A stretch of 64,000 bases of DNA from Labilibacter marinus (GCF_001659685.2 NZ_LXYE02000054.1:1-64000), one strand, 5' to 3'; positions 1 through 9,750 are shown, numbered from the stretch's first letter. Notes: generated by a model not told the origin, from the letters alone. Translations and numbers: made by a program.

Positions 1-440
1 TTAACAGATTCACAGCAGGATTTATCGATTATATTATCATTTATGGATTTTCATATGCTTATGTTTATGCATTTGGCGAACCGAATGCAGATGGAGGGTA
101 TACCGTGAATGGAATAGGTGGGATTATTCCTGTTGCGTTTTGGTGTATCATGACTATTGGGTTTGAGCAATGGATAGGAGCAACCATTGGTAATGCTTTA
201 GTAGGACTTAAGCCCATTTCTATTCGAGGCTATGTTGATATTGAAAATGCCATTATTCAAAATGAAAAAATAAGTTTCGGGCAATCGCTTAAAAGACATT
301 TACTAGACCCTTTGGATATGTTCTTTTTTGGTTTGATAGGAATTATAACCATAAAAAATACCGACAAAAACCAACGCCTAGGAGATATTTGGGCTAATAC
401 CATTGTTATTGAAACCTCGGAGTTTAAAAAGGAAGAATAA
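1..440 (+). CDS. RDD family membrane protein, 5' partial
   Basis: The open frame runs in from the left edge (codons in phase from base 3), so the N-terminus is missing; the GTG at 105 is internal. The visible part begins with an R-F-x-A-G-F-I-D stretch typical of the first RDD helix, followed by hydrophobic segments and the conserved I-G-x-x-L-V-G-L-K pattern around 'GNALVGLKPIS'. RDD proteins are small integral membrane proteins of mostly unknown transport function. It lies 21 bp upstream of an ABC-type permease-like gene on the same strand and may be in one transcript with it. Family call is fairly firm; function unknown. Confidence 0.75.
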   Translation, partial: NRFTAGFIDYIIIYGFSYAYVYAFGEPNADGGYTVNGIGGIIPVAFWCIMTIGFEQWIGATIGNALVGLKPISIRGYVDIENAIIQNEKISFGQSLKRHLLDPLDMFFFGLIGIITIKNTDKNQRLGDIWANTIVIETSEFKKEE

Positions 441-461
441 GTTATAAGTGACTCAAGAAAA

Positions 462-1409
462 ATGATAAAAGCATTTATTACAATACGATTAAAACAGATA
501 TCTCGTAACCTGATTGGAGTAGGTTTGTTTCGTTTATTATTTGTATTATCCCTTATAGTTTTTGCAGGCATAAGCTTGTTTAATTCTTGTGTCAATGCAA
601 TATATGCCTTTTATAGTAGTGCAGGTTTTATCCTTGTACTTAGCCTAATTCAACTTCGCAGAAAGGATAAAACTTTTTTAAAGACTCATTTTGCATCTTA
701 TCAATTACTTTATTTTGTCGAGTATCAATTATTGGCTTTGCCAGTACACCTTTGCCTGTTATTTCATCAAAAGTGGGAACCGTTTATAATGCTTGTGTTA
801 GGTATTTTTTTGATTCCTTTTCTGAATTATAGTCTTGTACAAAGAAGTCTCAATACAAAGTTACAAACTTTAATACCTGATGATAGTTACGAGTGGAAAG
901 CTGGAATTAGAAAACTACTATGGCTCATATTACCTTTGTGGATTACTGGACTCTGTACTTCGTTTGTTATGGCTAGTGTTCCTGTTGTAATGGTAATTAT
1001 TGGTTTTGTTGTTTTAAGCTTTTACGAACGCTGCGAACCTTATCAATTCATTATAGCTTCAGAAAGAAGCGCGGGTAAATTCATCTTGCACAAAATAAAA
1101 CTGCAAATTGTAATTTATACATTTATAACGTTTCCATTACTGCTTGCATATATGGTGTTTCATAGTACATATTGGTATATTCCAGTGGTGGCGTATTTCC
1201 TGTTAACAACACTTCATATTTTTATAATATGCACCAAGTATGCATATTATCAACCCAATGAAAAATTGCCTGCAGCTCAAAGTATGGGTGCAATTGGGGT
1301 GATGAGCGTTATAATACCTGTTTTCTTACCCTTTGTATGGGGTGCGAGTGTGGTATTTTATTTTAAATCCAAACATAAACTAAACAATTATCTGAATGAT
1401 TTTAATTGA
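462..1409 (+). CDS. Multi-pass membrane protein, probable ABC transporter permease
   Basis: 315 residues, very hydrophobic, with about six to eight predicted membrane segments and few polar loops. I do not recognise a named family from sequence alone. The permease role is inferred from context: the next gene encodes an ABC ATPase and overlaps this one by 14 bp, implying translational coupling and a shared complex in the inner membrane. No substrate can be proposed. An ATG start with an AT-rich leader fits Bacteroidota, where strong Shine-Dalgarno sequences are uncommon. Confidence 0.65.
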   Translation: MIKAFITIRLKQISRNLIGVGLFRLLFVLSLIVFAGISLFNSCVNAIYAFYSSAGFILVLSLIQLRRKDKTFLKTHFASYQLLYFVEYQLLALPVHLCLLFHQKWEPFIMLVLGIFLIPFLNYSLVQRSLNTKLQTLIPDDSYEWKAGIRKLLWLILPLWITGLCTSFVMASVPVVMVIIGFVVLSFYERCEPYQFIIASERSAGKFILHKIKLQIVIYTFITFPLLLAYMVFHSTYWYIPVVAYFLLTTLHIFIICTKYAYYQPNEKLPAAQSMGAIGVMSVIIPVFLPFVWGASVVFYFKSKHKLNNYLNDFN

Positions 1410-2088
1410 AAACCTTAGCGTCTCTTATAAAAAAGACAGCCGAATTATTAATGGCCTTCAATTATCCCTTTCTGAATGTTTAATTCATGCCATTGTTGGA
1501 TTAAATGGAGCAGGAAAAACAACTTTATTAAACACAATTTACGGTTTAAAGAAGCAAGAAGAAGGAAAGGTGCTTTTTAATGGAAGTGATTTAAATAAAA
1601 AGAGTGTTTCGTATTTAGTCAGTGAAAACTTCTTTTATTCCAATATAACAGCTCGAGAATATTTGTCCTTATTTAAGAATATTCATTTTGATATAGAAAA
1701 ATGGAATGCCTTATTTAAGCTACCATTAGATAAGTTGGTTGATACTTATTCTACAGGTATGAAAAAGAAACTGGCTATTTTAGGTTCGTTAAAACAGGAC
1801 AAAGCTATTATGATTTTGGATGAGCCTTTTAATGGCTTAGATATAGAGACCTGTCGTATAATTCGTTCCATATTACTTAAGTTAAAAGAAAAAGGTAAAA
1901 CGATTATTATAACTTCTCATATTATAGAAACATTAACTAATTTATGCGACCATATTCATTATCTTGAATATGGAAAAATTACACATAGCTGTGATAAAAG
2001 CGAGTTTCAATTATTTGAGGAGGAATTATTTAAAGAAATTGAGCTTAAGAATGAAGAAGCATTGTGTGAATTAATTAATGACCATTAA
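1396..2088 (+). CDS. ABC transporter ATP-binding protein
   Basis: 230 residues, the usual length of a single nucleotide-binding domain. Walker A is GLNGAGKT at residues 35-42, the signature region is YSTGMKKK at 118-125 (a divergent LSGGQ), Walker B is IMILDEP at 138-144, and the switch histidine is H175 in ITSH. The segment after Walker A has SEN where a Q-loop glutamine is common, as in many exporter-type ATPases with CcmA/NatA-like architecture. It overlaps the upstream membrane protein gene by 14 bp, so the two probably form one transporter, likely an exporter since no binding protein gene is present. The cargo is unknown. Confidence 0.9.
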   Translation: MILIENLSVSYKKDSRIINGLQLSLSECLIHAIVGLNGAGKTTLLNTIYGLKKQEEGKVLFNGSDLNKKSVSYLVSENFFYSNITAREYLSLFKNIHFDIEKWNALFKLPLDKLVDTYSTGMKKKLAILGSLKQDKAIMILDEPFNGLDIETCRIIRSILLKLKEKGKTIIITSHIIETLTNLCDHIHYLEYGKITHSCDKSEFQLFEEELFKEIELKNEEALCELINDH

Positions 2089-2112
2089 CTACAAACGATT
2101 AAACTATAAAAA

Positions 2113-2577
2113 ATGAAAACACCATTATTAATTTCCAGTCTATTACTGATGATACTTTTTTCATCATGTTCAACTAGTAGTAAAACCAATACTTCCGTAC
2201 CTAAAACTAGGAATTTTGAAGAGATATCCCATGGCGATTTCTCTAACTTGAGAGAACGTGTATTACTTGTTTCAAACAGTATAGATGTATATGAAGAGAA
2301 ACATGGAGCTAGCTTTATTCAAAAGAATAAATTAGATGAAATAGATTTTAGTAAAAACATGCTGATTGCCATTTATATTGGTGAAAGAAGTTCGGGAGGT
2401 TATCAAATTATAATCGATAAAATAGAAGAAGATAAGGAGCATATTAAAGTCTACTACTCGGTAAAAGCACCTGATGGAATTGCCACTACGGTTATGACAC
2501 AGCCCTATAGGTTTATTCAAACATCTAAGTCAATTAAGTCCGTTCTGTTTTATGAGGATGGAAAAGAAATGAGATAG
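2113..2577 (+). CDS. PrcB C-terminal domain lipoprotein
   Basis: 154 residues. The N-terminus is a lipoprotein signal peptide (hydrophobic run ending SSCS, acylated Cys near residue 19). The rest fits the PrcB C-terminal domain: E-R-x-S-x-G-G-Y-x-I-x-I around residues 94-105, then a strand with VYYSVKAP and a closing 'QPYRFIQ' segment. PrcB was named as a partner of the PrtP (dentilisin) protease complex in Treponema, but in most bacteria the domain occurs in small envelope lipoproteins of unknown role. It starts 24 bp after the ABC ATPase gene and may belong to the same operon. Confidence 0.7.
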   Translation: MKTPLLISSLLLMILFSSCSTSSKTNTSVPKTRNFEEISHGDFSNLRERVLLVSNSIDVYEEKHGASFIQKNKLDEIDFSKNMLIAIYIGERSSGGYQIIIDKIEEDKEHIKVYYSVKAPDGIATTVMTQPYRFIQTSKSIKSVLFYEDGKEMR

Positions 2578-2600
2578 GTAAGGTTATAATAGGCTCTTAA

Positions 2601-2627
2601 TAATGACTAAATCGATTTTAGTTATTA
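2601..2627 (+). other. Imperfect hairpin between genes
   Basis: Arms 2601-2611 and 2617-2627 pair over 11 positions with one G-T wobble. No strong T-run follows, so it is at best a weak terminator or a processing hairpin after the PrcB-domain gene. Confidence 0.3.
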
Positions 2628-2658
2628 TGGTGGCAAGTATTTAGATTCAGAAAACAAT

Positions 2659-3051
2659 ATGACAGATAAAAAATATGTAATAAAACTGTTTGCTGTATCA
2701 ACTATATATGGCGTTGTTTTATCTTTCGTTGGTGGATTTATGATTCTATGGTCATCAAAAGAAAACATAGAAAACTTTCTTTTGATTATAACTTTAATTA
2801 TTGGATTGATAATATTCAATAAGGTTAGGAAGCAAGACGAACTATTTGAATTTATTAGTAATCTATTTATCTCAATAATTTATACTTTAAGGATAGCTAT
2901 ATTTTACGAAGGGCTACATCCTCAATCAGAAGAAGGTGTAAAAACACTTAGTTCGTTTATAATTTTATTTTGGGATCATTATTTCCTGTTTATGGCAGGA
3001 ATAATATTGTCAATATGTAATCTGATAAGAAGAAAACTAAAGTCTAGTTAA
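2659..3051 (+). CDS. Hypothetical membrane protein
   Basis: 130 residues with three or four hydrophobic segments (roughly residues 10-30, 38-54, 62-80 and 100-122) and short charged loops. I do not recognise a family. ATG start, 81 bp after the PrcB-domain gene. Codon use and composition match its neighbours. The overlapping minus-strand frame has no recognisable features, so this strand is preferred. Confidence 0.55.
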   Translation: MTDKKYVIKLFAVSTIYGVVLSFVGGFMILWSSKENIENFLLIITLIIGLIIFNKVRKQDELFEFISNLFISIIYTLRIAIFYEGLHPQSEEGVKTLSSFIILFWDHYFLFMAGIILSICNLIRRKLKSS

Positions 3052-3349
3052 CTGAATTTACACAGGGCGTAGTGCAATTGTGCGAGACTGATAGATACTA
3101 CTCAAACCCTATACATGTGGAAATTTAATGTTTTTGTACCCTGTTATCCCCGTGTAAGATTATATTTTTGTTTTTGTAAATTAATAGAAAATGTAATTTA
3201 AAAGTTGAAAATGTACTAATACTGACTTGTTTTTGCCTTGACCTTATTTGGCGAGAATAAACTAAGGTTTTATGTATAAAATCCCTATAGTTTTCAGGTA
3301 AAATAGTCTTCAACTTTTGATTATTAGAAATCATCATAACCCTATCAGA
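3052..3349. other. Intergenic region before sulfatase
   Basis: About 300 bases without a convincing gene. It holds a TATTTTTG match to the Bacteroidota -7 box at 3163-3170, but its nearest TTTG lies about 26 bases upstream, too far for a standard promoter. A minus-strand frame across it has no protein features. The sulfatase promoter must lie here but I cannot place it. Confidence 0.4.
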
Positions 3350-5131
3350 ATGCATAAGTTTATATTATTCAGTTTTTTTGTTCTTCTTCAAATTTTATCA
3401 GCCTGCATCGTGCAAGCCAAAGATAAACGTCCACCCAATGTTATTTTAATTTTAACCGATGATTTGGGTATTGGAGATTTAGGATGTCAAGGTAATCCCT
3501 GGATAAAAACTCCCAATATAGATGCATTTTACGATGAATCCGTTCGTATGACCGATTTTCATGCCAGCCCCCTTTGTACGCCAACCAGAGCCGCTATCAT
3601 GACGGGCAGGTATCCTATTAATAATGGAGCTTGGGCTACTTTTAAGGGCAGAGATGCTTTGAGCGAGAGCTCGATAACCATGGCCAATATATTTAAGCAA
3701 AATGGCTATAAAACGGGCTTGTTTGGTAAATGGCATTTGGGCGATAATTATCCTGTTCGTCCTACCGATAAAGGATTTGATGTAGCCATTCATCACTTGG
3801 CCGGAGGAGTAGGAGAGTTGTCCGATTATTGGGGTAATAGTTACTTTGATGATGTTTATTTCGTCAATAACGAACCTAAACAATTTGAAGGTTATTGTAC
3901 CGATGTTTGGTTTAATGAAACCATGAAGTTTATCGATGAAAACCAGGATGAACCCTTCTTTATTTATTTACCCACCAATGCTCCACACGACCCGCTAATT
4001 GTAGCAGAGGAGTATGCTGCACCTTATAAACATCTGGAAGGAGAAAAAATCATTAGTGCTAACCTATATGGTATGATTGCCAATATAGATGAGAATATGG
4101 GGCGTTTTCAGAAATATTTAAAGGATAAAAACCTGGAGGAGAATACCATTCTTATTTTTATGAGTGATAATGGAACGCGTTATGGATATAATTATAGTGG
4201 TAAGTTAGGATACAACAAAGGATATAGCGGAATTAAAGGCAGTAAGCTGGAGGGTGGTCATCGTGTGCCATTTTTTATGCGTTGGCCTCAAGGAAAGATT
4301 GAAGGAGGTAAAGATATTAATGATGCCGTGGCTCATGTCGATTTAATTCCCACCTTGGCAGGCTTGTGTAATTTATCTCTTCCGCAAAATTTAAACCTAG
4401 ATGGAATAGACTTTTCGCCAGCTTTAAGTAATAATGATTATCAACTACCCGAAAGAACTGTTTTTGTGCATAACCGACAGGATTGGAGACCTCCTATGGA
4501 TGAAAACGAAACTTGTATTTTAAAAAATAATTGGCGTTTAATTAATGGATCAAAGCTTTATGATATAGAAAAGGATCCAAAACAGAAGAATGATTTAGCC
4601 AATGAATATCCAGAAGTGGTGCAAGACCTTTTAGCTCAGAATGCCAAATTTATTGATTTCACCAAAAAGAATCCGGAGTATAATGAATTGCCTGTTCATG
4701 TGGTAGGGCATAAAGCGCAAAAAGAAGTTACCTTAACCATTCAGCATGCTATTGGAGAAGATGGTGGGATATGGAAATGCGAGCAAGTAGCGGCAGGCAT
4801 GAAGAATACCAATAATACGCATGCTTTGGAGGTAGATGAAGAAGGTATTTACGAGGTTGCTTGTTGTCGTTGGCCTAAGGAATGTCCAGGAGCTCTATGG
4901 GGAGTACCACAAAAAAATCCGAAAGGTTTATTTAGTTACGAAAGTATAAAACCCAATAAAGTGCGCATTAGTATTGCTAACCAAATATTAGAAAAGGATA
5001 TTAAAGGCGATGAAGAAGCAGTTGTTTTTAAAGTTGAACTCAACAAAGGAAAAACACTATTGGTAACCGATTTTATCGAAGACAAGAATATTTACGGCGT
5101 ATATTATACCTACGTTAAAAAGTTGGAATAA
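3350..5131 (+). CDS. S1 family sulfatase, secreted
   Basis: Start set at the ATG at 3350 because it opens a signal peptide (MHKFILFSFFVLL...); the frame extends upstream only through a TTG. 593 residues. The S1 active-site signature C-T-P-T-R lies at residues 76-80, with C76 the site for formylglycine, and the metal-binding LTDDLG motif is near residues 35-40. The alkaline-phosphatase-like domain occupies about residues 28-455. A further ~130-residue C-terminal region rich in beta-strand pattern and containing five or more Cys/Trp positions is unusual and may be a carbohydrate-binding or product-specificity domain. It should remove sulfate esters from a glycan. Sulfatase maturation enzyme is not in the window. 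Confidence 0.92.
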   Translation: MHKFILFSFFVLLQILSACIVQAKDKRPPNVILILTDDLGIGDLGCQGNPWIKTPNIDAFYDESVRMTDFHASPLCTPTRAAIMTGRYPINNGAWATFKGRDALSESSITMANIFKQNGYKTGLFGKWHLGDNYPVRPTDKGFDVAIHHLAGGVGELSDYWGNSYFDDVYFVNNEPKQFEGYCTDVWFNETMKFIDENQDEPFFIYLPTNAPHDPLIVAEEYAAPYKHLEGEKIISANLYGMIANIDENMGRFQKYLKDKNLEENTILIFMSDNGTRYGYNYSGKLGYNKGYSGIKGSKLEGGHRVPFFMRWPQGKIEGGKDINDAVAHVDLIPTLAGLCNLSLPQNLNLDGIDFSPALSNNDYQLPERTVFVHNRQDWRPPMDENETCILKNNWRLINGSKLYDIEKDPKQKNDLANEYPEVVQDLLAQNAKFIDFTKKNPEYNELPVHVVGHKAQKEVTLTIQHAIGEDGGIWKCEQVAAGMKNTNNTHALEVDEEGIYEVACCRWPKECPGALWGVPQKNPKGLFSYESIKPNKVRISIANQILEKDIKGDEEAVVFKVELNKGKTLLVTDFIEDKNIYGVYYTYVKKLE

Positions 5132-5384
5132 GAATCATTGTTTGGTAGGGGTAACTTATCCACCTTAATGTAAAAGCGTAAAGAAAGTAAAAGCCCGTCG
5201 GCTAGAGACATGGAGATAGTATTAGTTCGTATTATTATTTTTACCAGATAATAATGGTTAAGAATAATAGTTGTACAGTTGTATTTTGTTATGCAAGTGC
5301 ATAGAGGTTAAATATGAAGAAAAATATAATTGATTTCATACAAACAATATTCGGTCAATAGGTGACGAACTATATCACAGAAAA

Positions 5385-6134
5385 ATGAGTAAACTATTTT
5401 ATATATCCGTATTAATATGCCTTATCAGTGCATGTACCTCACAACAATCTAAAAAAATCATACAAGTACCTAAAGCCAATTCACCCATTACTATAGACGG
5501 TATAGCTAATGAACAAAGCTGGCAAAATGCAAAATCACTTACCTTCAATTATTATTATAGATCAGATCAAGAGAATGATAAGCAAGGTACCAGTTTTAAA
5601 ATGCTTTGGGATGAGCAGCATATCTATTTACTTTTTGAGTGCGAAGATAAATACATCACTGCCCGCATGAAGGAACGTGATGGTTGGACTTTTGTAGATG
5701 ACTGCGCCGAGATTTTCCTGAGTCCTATGCGCGACCAAGTAGGAATGCACTTTGGTTTTGAGACTAACTTGTATAAGGCCACCAACGATTTTATTTTTAT
5801 TAATGAGATTTATCCAGGAAAGAAATTTGTGGTTAAAGCTTATAATCCAGATTTTAAAGTTGAGGTAAATATTGATGGAACTTTAAATGATAATTCTGAT
5901 ATAGATAAAGGTTGGTGCATGGAAATGGCTATTCCTATTGCTGCTTTTCATACAGCAGGACCAGTAGAAGAAGTGAAAGAAGGTTCGCAATGGACATTTT
6001 TAGCTTTGCGTCAGGATAGAAATAAAGTAGAAGGTCAGCGTGTTTCTACCTCTACTTTATTTCCAATGATTACCGATTATAAGGATGTGCATAATCCAAA
6101 GACTTTTGGAGTGTTGGAATTTACAAATGATTGA
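5385..6134 (+). CDS. CBM9-like (DOMON-type) domain lipoprotein
   Basis: 249 residues with a lipoprotein signal peptide (Cys in ISACTS near residue 17). The remainder is one carbohydrate-binding family 9-like domain: 'ITIDGIANEQSWQNA' at the N-side, 'FKMLWDEQHIYLLFE' in the middle and 'DDCAEIFLSP' at about residues 105-114, the usual order in this fold. These domains bind sugar ends or haem-like ligands, and in Bacteroidota are often surface lipoproteins near glycan-degrading enzymes. It lies 253 bp after a sulfatase on the same strand, which fits a role in holding a sulfated glycan. No catalytic residues are evident. Confidence 0.8.
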   Translation: MSKLFYISVLICLISACTSQQSKKIIQVPKANSPITIDGIANEQSWQNAKSLTFNYYYRSDQENDKQGTSFKMLWDEQHIYLLFECEDKYITARMKERDGWTFVDDCAEIFLSPMRDQVGMHFGFETNLYKATNDFIFINEIYPGKKFVVKAYNPDFKVEVNIDGTLNDNSDIDKGWCMEMAIPIAAFHTAGPVEEVKEGSQWTFLALRQDRNKVEGQRVSTSTLFPMITDYKDVHNPKTFGVLEFTND

Positions 6135-6189
6135 AAAAGGTATTTATAAAGTTACACTGTATAGTTTGAAGCGTATTTCATTATGTAGG

Positions 6190-7761
6190 TTATATAGACG
6201 ATAAATAGTCCCCCAGACTTTCATCTCGGCTCAAGCCAATTTTTTTACGAATTCTCGACCGTGCCATATGAACGCTGTGAAGAGATATTCCTAAAATATG
6301 AGACATCTCTTTACTATCGAAATTGAGTTTTATTAAAGCACAGTATTTTAAGTCGGTATGTGTTAAGCTGGGGTATAACTTCATTAACTGTTCGTAAAAC
6401 TTATTATTGGTTTGGGTAAACCTTAAATGAAAGTCGTCCCAAATTTTTGCATTGCCTTGTTTGTATTTATTGCTTAGTGTCTTGAATTTTTCAGGCTTAC
6501 TATCTTTAATTTCTTCCAATAGTTCCTTAATCCCTTGTTCTTTTTCAATTATCTGTAATGCGTTAGCGGTTAGTTCCTTGTTTTTAGTTTCTAAAATAGC
6601 TTCGTTTTTTTCCTTTTTTAAAATCATTTGTTTCATTAAAAAACGCTGTCTAAACATAAGCAGACCAATAGCGGCCAATAATATCAAAATACTAATCAAT
6701 AATTTTAATCTAAAACTAGCCTTATCTTTTAAGTTAATAAGGTATTGTTGTTGGTTGATTTGCTCATCTTTCTCAAATAAGTTTTTCTGATACTCTCTCT
6801 TAACTTCAAAGAGTTCTTGATTCTGTTTACTTTGCAAGTGAAACAAACTATCCGAAACTGCTTTTTGCTTCTGCATATATGAAAAAGCCTTATGTGTATT
6901 TCCTTTTTCATAGTTTAGCAGAGCTAGCTGCTCCAGAATCATGGGTTTAATATCATAATGCATTTTCATGGAGTTAACCGTACTCAAAGCTTTGTTGTAG
7001 TAAAATATAGCACTATCGGGTTGATTTAATGCTTTTTTAAGTTCTGCATGAAAAGTATATACTTTAGACGCAAAACCTAATTTTTTTTCATCAAACTTTT
7101 GTATCAGACCCTTGAGGTAAATGTCGGCTTTACGATAGTTACTTTTTTTAATGTAAGCGTAAGCATAGTAGGCATCCACATAAATGAGCCTATTGTTGTT
7201 TGTCGATATTAAATAACAAGAATCAAGGTATGTTATGCAGGTATTGTAATCATTCATTTTAGCGTATTGCTCAGCAATGGCGTAATAGCTAGAACCCGTT
7301 TTATCGTATTTTTGTGCTTTACAAACTTCAAGCGCTTTTTTGTGATGATAAAGTGCAATACTATCTTTACCAAAGATTCCATACAATCTACCCAAACGAG
7401 TATTTAAATCGGTAAAAGCAGTGGTATCTATTTTTCGAATTACATTCTTCTGAATATCATTCAATATATCAAATGCTTTGTTGTATTGCCCTTTTCTTCT
7501 TTCTAAATCTGACAGCCCCAACAAGCATGTTATGTAATTAGCTGTATCCCCTTTTTGTTTAAAATAGCTAAGGGCGTCATTAAAATACTGAAATGATTGT
7601 TGAGGATTTGTTCTATATAATTTATAACCCTTACCAGGAAAGGTAGGACTTATGTAGATTGAGGTATCTGTAGGATCATTAATGTTGGCCAGAATGTTAG
7701 TCACTCTAACAAGTAACAAAATACAAATAATTAGGCATGTTGTATATTTTTTGTGCCTCAT
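6190..7761 (-). CDS. TPR-repeat transcriptional regulator with LuxR-type HTH
   Basis: Start placed at the ATG ending at 7761, which begins a signal/anchor sequence (MRHKKYTTCLIICILLL); upstream the frame only reaches a TTG. 523 residues. Order: N-terminal export signal, about six tetratricopeptide-like repeats over residues 40-330, a transmembrane helix near 355-375, a coiled coil, then a C-terminal helix-turn-helix with 'KEMSHILGISLHSVHMARS' recognisable as the LuxR/GerE DNA-binding region. Such proteins read a signal through periplasmic TPRs and act on DNA from the membrane. It sits between a CBM9-like gene and a GH29 gene and diverges from the latter, so it may control glycan genes; targets are inferred. 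Confidence 0.8.
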   Translation of the reverse strand: MRHKKYTTCLIICILLLVRVTNILANINDPTDTSIYISPTFPGKGYKLYRTNPQQSFQYFNDALSYFKQKGDTANYITCLLGLSDLERRKGQYNKAFDILNDIQKNVIRKIDTTAFTDLNTRLGRLYGIFGKDSIALYHHKKALEVCKAQKYDKTGSSYYAIAEQYAKMNDYNTCITYLDSCYLISTNNNRLIYVDAYYAYAYIKKSNYRKADIYLKGLIQKFDEKKLGFASKVYTFHAELKKALNQPDSAIFYYNKALSTVNSMKMHYDIKPMILEQLALLNYEKGNTHKAFSYMQKQKAVSDSLFHLQSKQNQELFEVKREYQKNLFEKDEQINQQQYLINLKDKASFRLKLLISILILLAAIGLLMFRQRFLMKQMILKKEKNEAILETKNKELTANALQIIEKEQGIKELLEEIKDSKPEKFKTLSNKYKQGNAKIWDDFHLRFTQTNNKFYEQLMKLYPSLTHTDLKYCALIKLNFDSKEMSHILGISLHSVHMARSRIRKKIGLSRDESLGDYLSSI

Positions 7762-8149
7762 GTTATATTGCCTCAATTGGTTCTTGAATTTATAGTACAA
7801 ATGTAGTTAAAATGTAGTGGTGTTTGGAGACTATATAGTTCATATGTAGGGGGTAAGTAGTTTGTTTTAAAAATCGCATTGTATTTTTGAATCATTGGTT
7901 ATTAGTTTGTTAAGATGATTTTATTTGAGTTTCTAAGAAAATATTTACTAGCGTAAGTATAGTTTATTAAAATCTCATATTATAATAAAAGATAGTCAAT
8001 GTTATATTACTGAACTCTCTTTTAACTGGTATATTAGTTATACAAACATCATATAATTTCCGTGAATAAAGGAAGGTATAGATGACAAAATAATTCATGG
8101 TTTTCCTTTGTCTGTAAAATATTAATCGTCACAAAAATTCGATATAAAA
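7762..8149. other. Divergent intergenic region
   Basis: 388 bases separating the TPR/LuxR regulator (minus) from the GH29 fucosidase (plus). It must contain both promoters. It is strongly AT-rich and I see no clear palindrome, hairpin or open frame. The GH29 start is preceded by an A-rich leader rather than a strong ribosome binding site. Confidence 0.5.
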
Positions 8150-9655
8150 ATGAGAAATATTCTATTATCCATGTTTTGCATTACCTTATTGTGGTCTTGT
8201 AAACCAGCGTCAAGTAAACAATCTACTAAGGAGAAAAAACTATACCAAGCAGATTGGTCGTCGTTAAGAAAGCATTCAAGTCCTGAGTGGCTCGATGGTA
8301 TGAAATTCGGAATCTATTGTCACTGGGGACCACAAACCGTTCAGGTAGGCTCAGATGATGAGGAGATGACACGTCTTGAAGCCATTGAGCAGTGGAAAGG
8401 GGAAAATTTTGATGCCAAGGTTTGGGTTGATTTATTCCAGAGAGCAGGAGCTCAGTTCGGAGGGCCGGTTGCCTGGCACGGCAGTGGTTTAGTAAATTGG
8501 GATAGTGATTTGACAGATTGGAACTCGGTAAATAAAGGACCTAAGGTTGATATTTACGGGAGTTTAGCCAAGGAACTTCGAAAGCGTAATATGCCTATTG
8601 TTTCGTCCTTTCATACAGGTGATTTTTGGAGTCGTATGTGGGGACAAATTTCGCTTGAAGATACAACGGTTTTAGATCCGAATGCTGATAACTCTTCATA
8701 TGCAACCATGAATAATGGTAGGATTGGAGATCCAATTTTTGATGCATGGTATAGTAGAATTGCTGAAGCTGTTGATAAATATCAACCAGATATGATTTGG
8801 TTTGATACTGGTTTTGGAGGAACGGTTCCTGCTGAACTTAGAGGACATGCTACAAATGGACGCTTATTACCTGAAGGAAACAATGAGTTAAGAAGTGCTC
8901 CAGAAAGATATCAGCAAAAGATGATTAGCCATTTTTTTAATAAAGGGCTTGAATGGGGCAAGGAAGTAGAAGTAATTTATAAAACTCACGATATTCCAAC
9001 AGGTATTGGAATGCGTGATATTGAAGACGGCAATCTGATTGGTTTGCAATATGACCCTTGGGTGTCAGATGTAAATATGCAGCGTCATTTCGAGTGGAAA
9101 TCTACTTGGTTTTATAACCCTGTAAATAAAGTTAAAGACGCAGCTACCTTGGTGGATATGTTAATAGATATGACCAGTAAAAACGGACGTATGTTATTAA
9201 ATGTACCTCCTATGGCCGATGGTACCTTTTCGCCTGAAGTACAAAAAGAGCTTCTAGATATGGGCGCTTGGTTAAAAATAAATGGAGAGGCTATCTATAA
9301 TACCATGCCATGGGTACTCTTTGGCGAAGGACCTACTGAAGTAACCCATCCAGGGCATCACGGACAAGGTAAAAATAGGGGAGAGTTCATTCCTAAATAT
9401 ACTGCTCAGGATATTCGCTTTACGCAGAATGGTAAAAGCTTATATGCCATTGTAATGGACTGGCCAGGAGAGAAAGCAGTGATAAGAGCTTTAGGTAAAA
9501 ATGGTAAATTATACCCTGGAGATATTAAGTCGATACAACTATTAGGTTCTTCTAAAAAGATAAAATGGGAACAAACAGAAGCTGGACTTGAATTAGATTT
9601 TCCAAAAGAAAAACCTTGTGATTTTGCCTATGTAGTTAAGGTGGAGCGCAACTGA
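8150..9655 (+). CDS. GH29 alpha-L-fucosidase, lipoprotein
   Basis: 501 residues with a lipoprotein signal (Cys near residue 17 in LLWSCKP). The GH29 hallmarks are present: 'KFGIYCHWGPQTV' at about residues 51-63, 'SSFHTGDFW' in place of the usual HxS/H motif, and the nucleophile region MIWFDTGFG with D219 as the expected nucleophile; 'LLNVPPMADG' at about 350 is also typical. It should release alpha-L-fucose by a retaining mechanism from fucosylated glycans, probably at the cell surface or in the periplasm. The acid/base residue cannot be fixed from sequence alone. It is transcribed away from the TPR/LuxR regulator. Confidence 0.92.
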   Translation: MRNILLSMFCITLLWSCKPASSKQSTKEKKLYQADWSSLRKHSSPEWLDGMKFGIYCHWGPQTVQVGSDDEEMTRLEAIEQWKGENFDAKVWVDLFQRAGAQFGGPVAWHGSGLVNWDSDLTDWNSVNKGPKVDIYGSLAKELRKRNMPIVSSFHTGDFWSRMWGQISLEDTTVLDPNADNSSYATMNNGRIGDPIFDAWYSRIAEAVDKYQPDMIWFDTGFGGTVPAELRGHATNGRLLPEGNNELRSAPERYQQKMISHFFNKGLEWGKEVEVIYKTHDIPTGIGMRDIEDGNLIGLQYDPWVSDVNMQRHFEWKSTWFYNPVNKVKDAATLVDMLIDMTSKNGRMLLNVPPMADGTFSPEVQKELLDMGAWLKINGEAIYNTMPWVLFGEGPTEVTHPGHHGQGKNRGEFIPKYTAQDIRFTQNGKSLYAIVMDWPGEKAVIRALGKNGKLYPGDIKSIQLLGSSKKIKWEQTEAGLELDFPKEKPCDFAYVVKVERN

Positions 9656-9750
9656 AGGTAATTGTAAGTGATCTGAGTATGCAGTTAATTCTAACTCAGG
9701 TTATAATTGGTACCGTATTCGTTAGATAAAATTTAGATTATACATAACTA

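Noticed and set aside
3163-3170. TATTTTTG as the sulfatase promoter -7 box
   Set aside because: The upstream TTTG is about 26 bases away, and the box is about 180 bases from the start codon; such matches are frequent in AT-rich DNA.
3125-3355. Minus-strand frame upstream of the sulfatase
   Set aside because: No motif, overlaps the sulfatase signal-peptide start and the promoter region; likely chance.
6190-7761. Two-component regulator controlling the GH29 gene
   Set aside because: No receiver or kinase domain is present; it is a TPR/LuxR-type membrane regulator, and the target link is only position.
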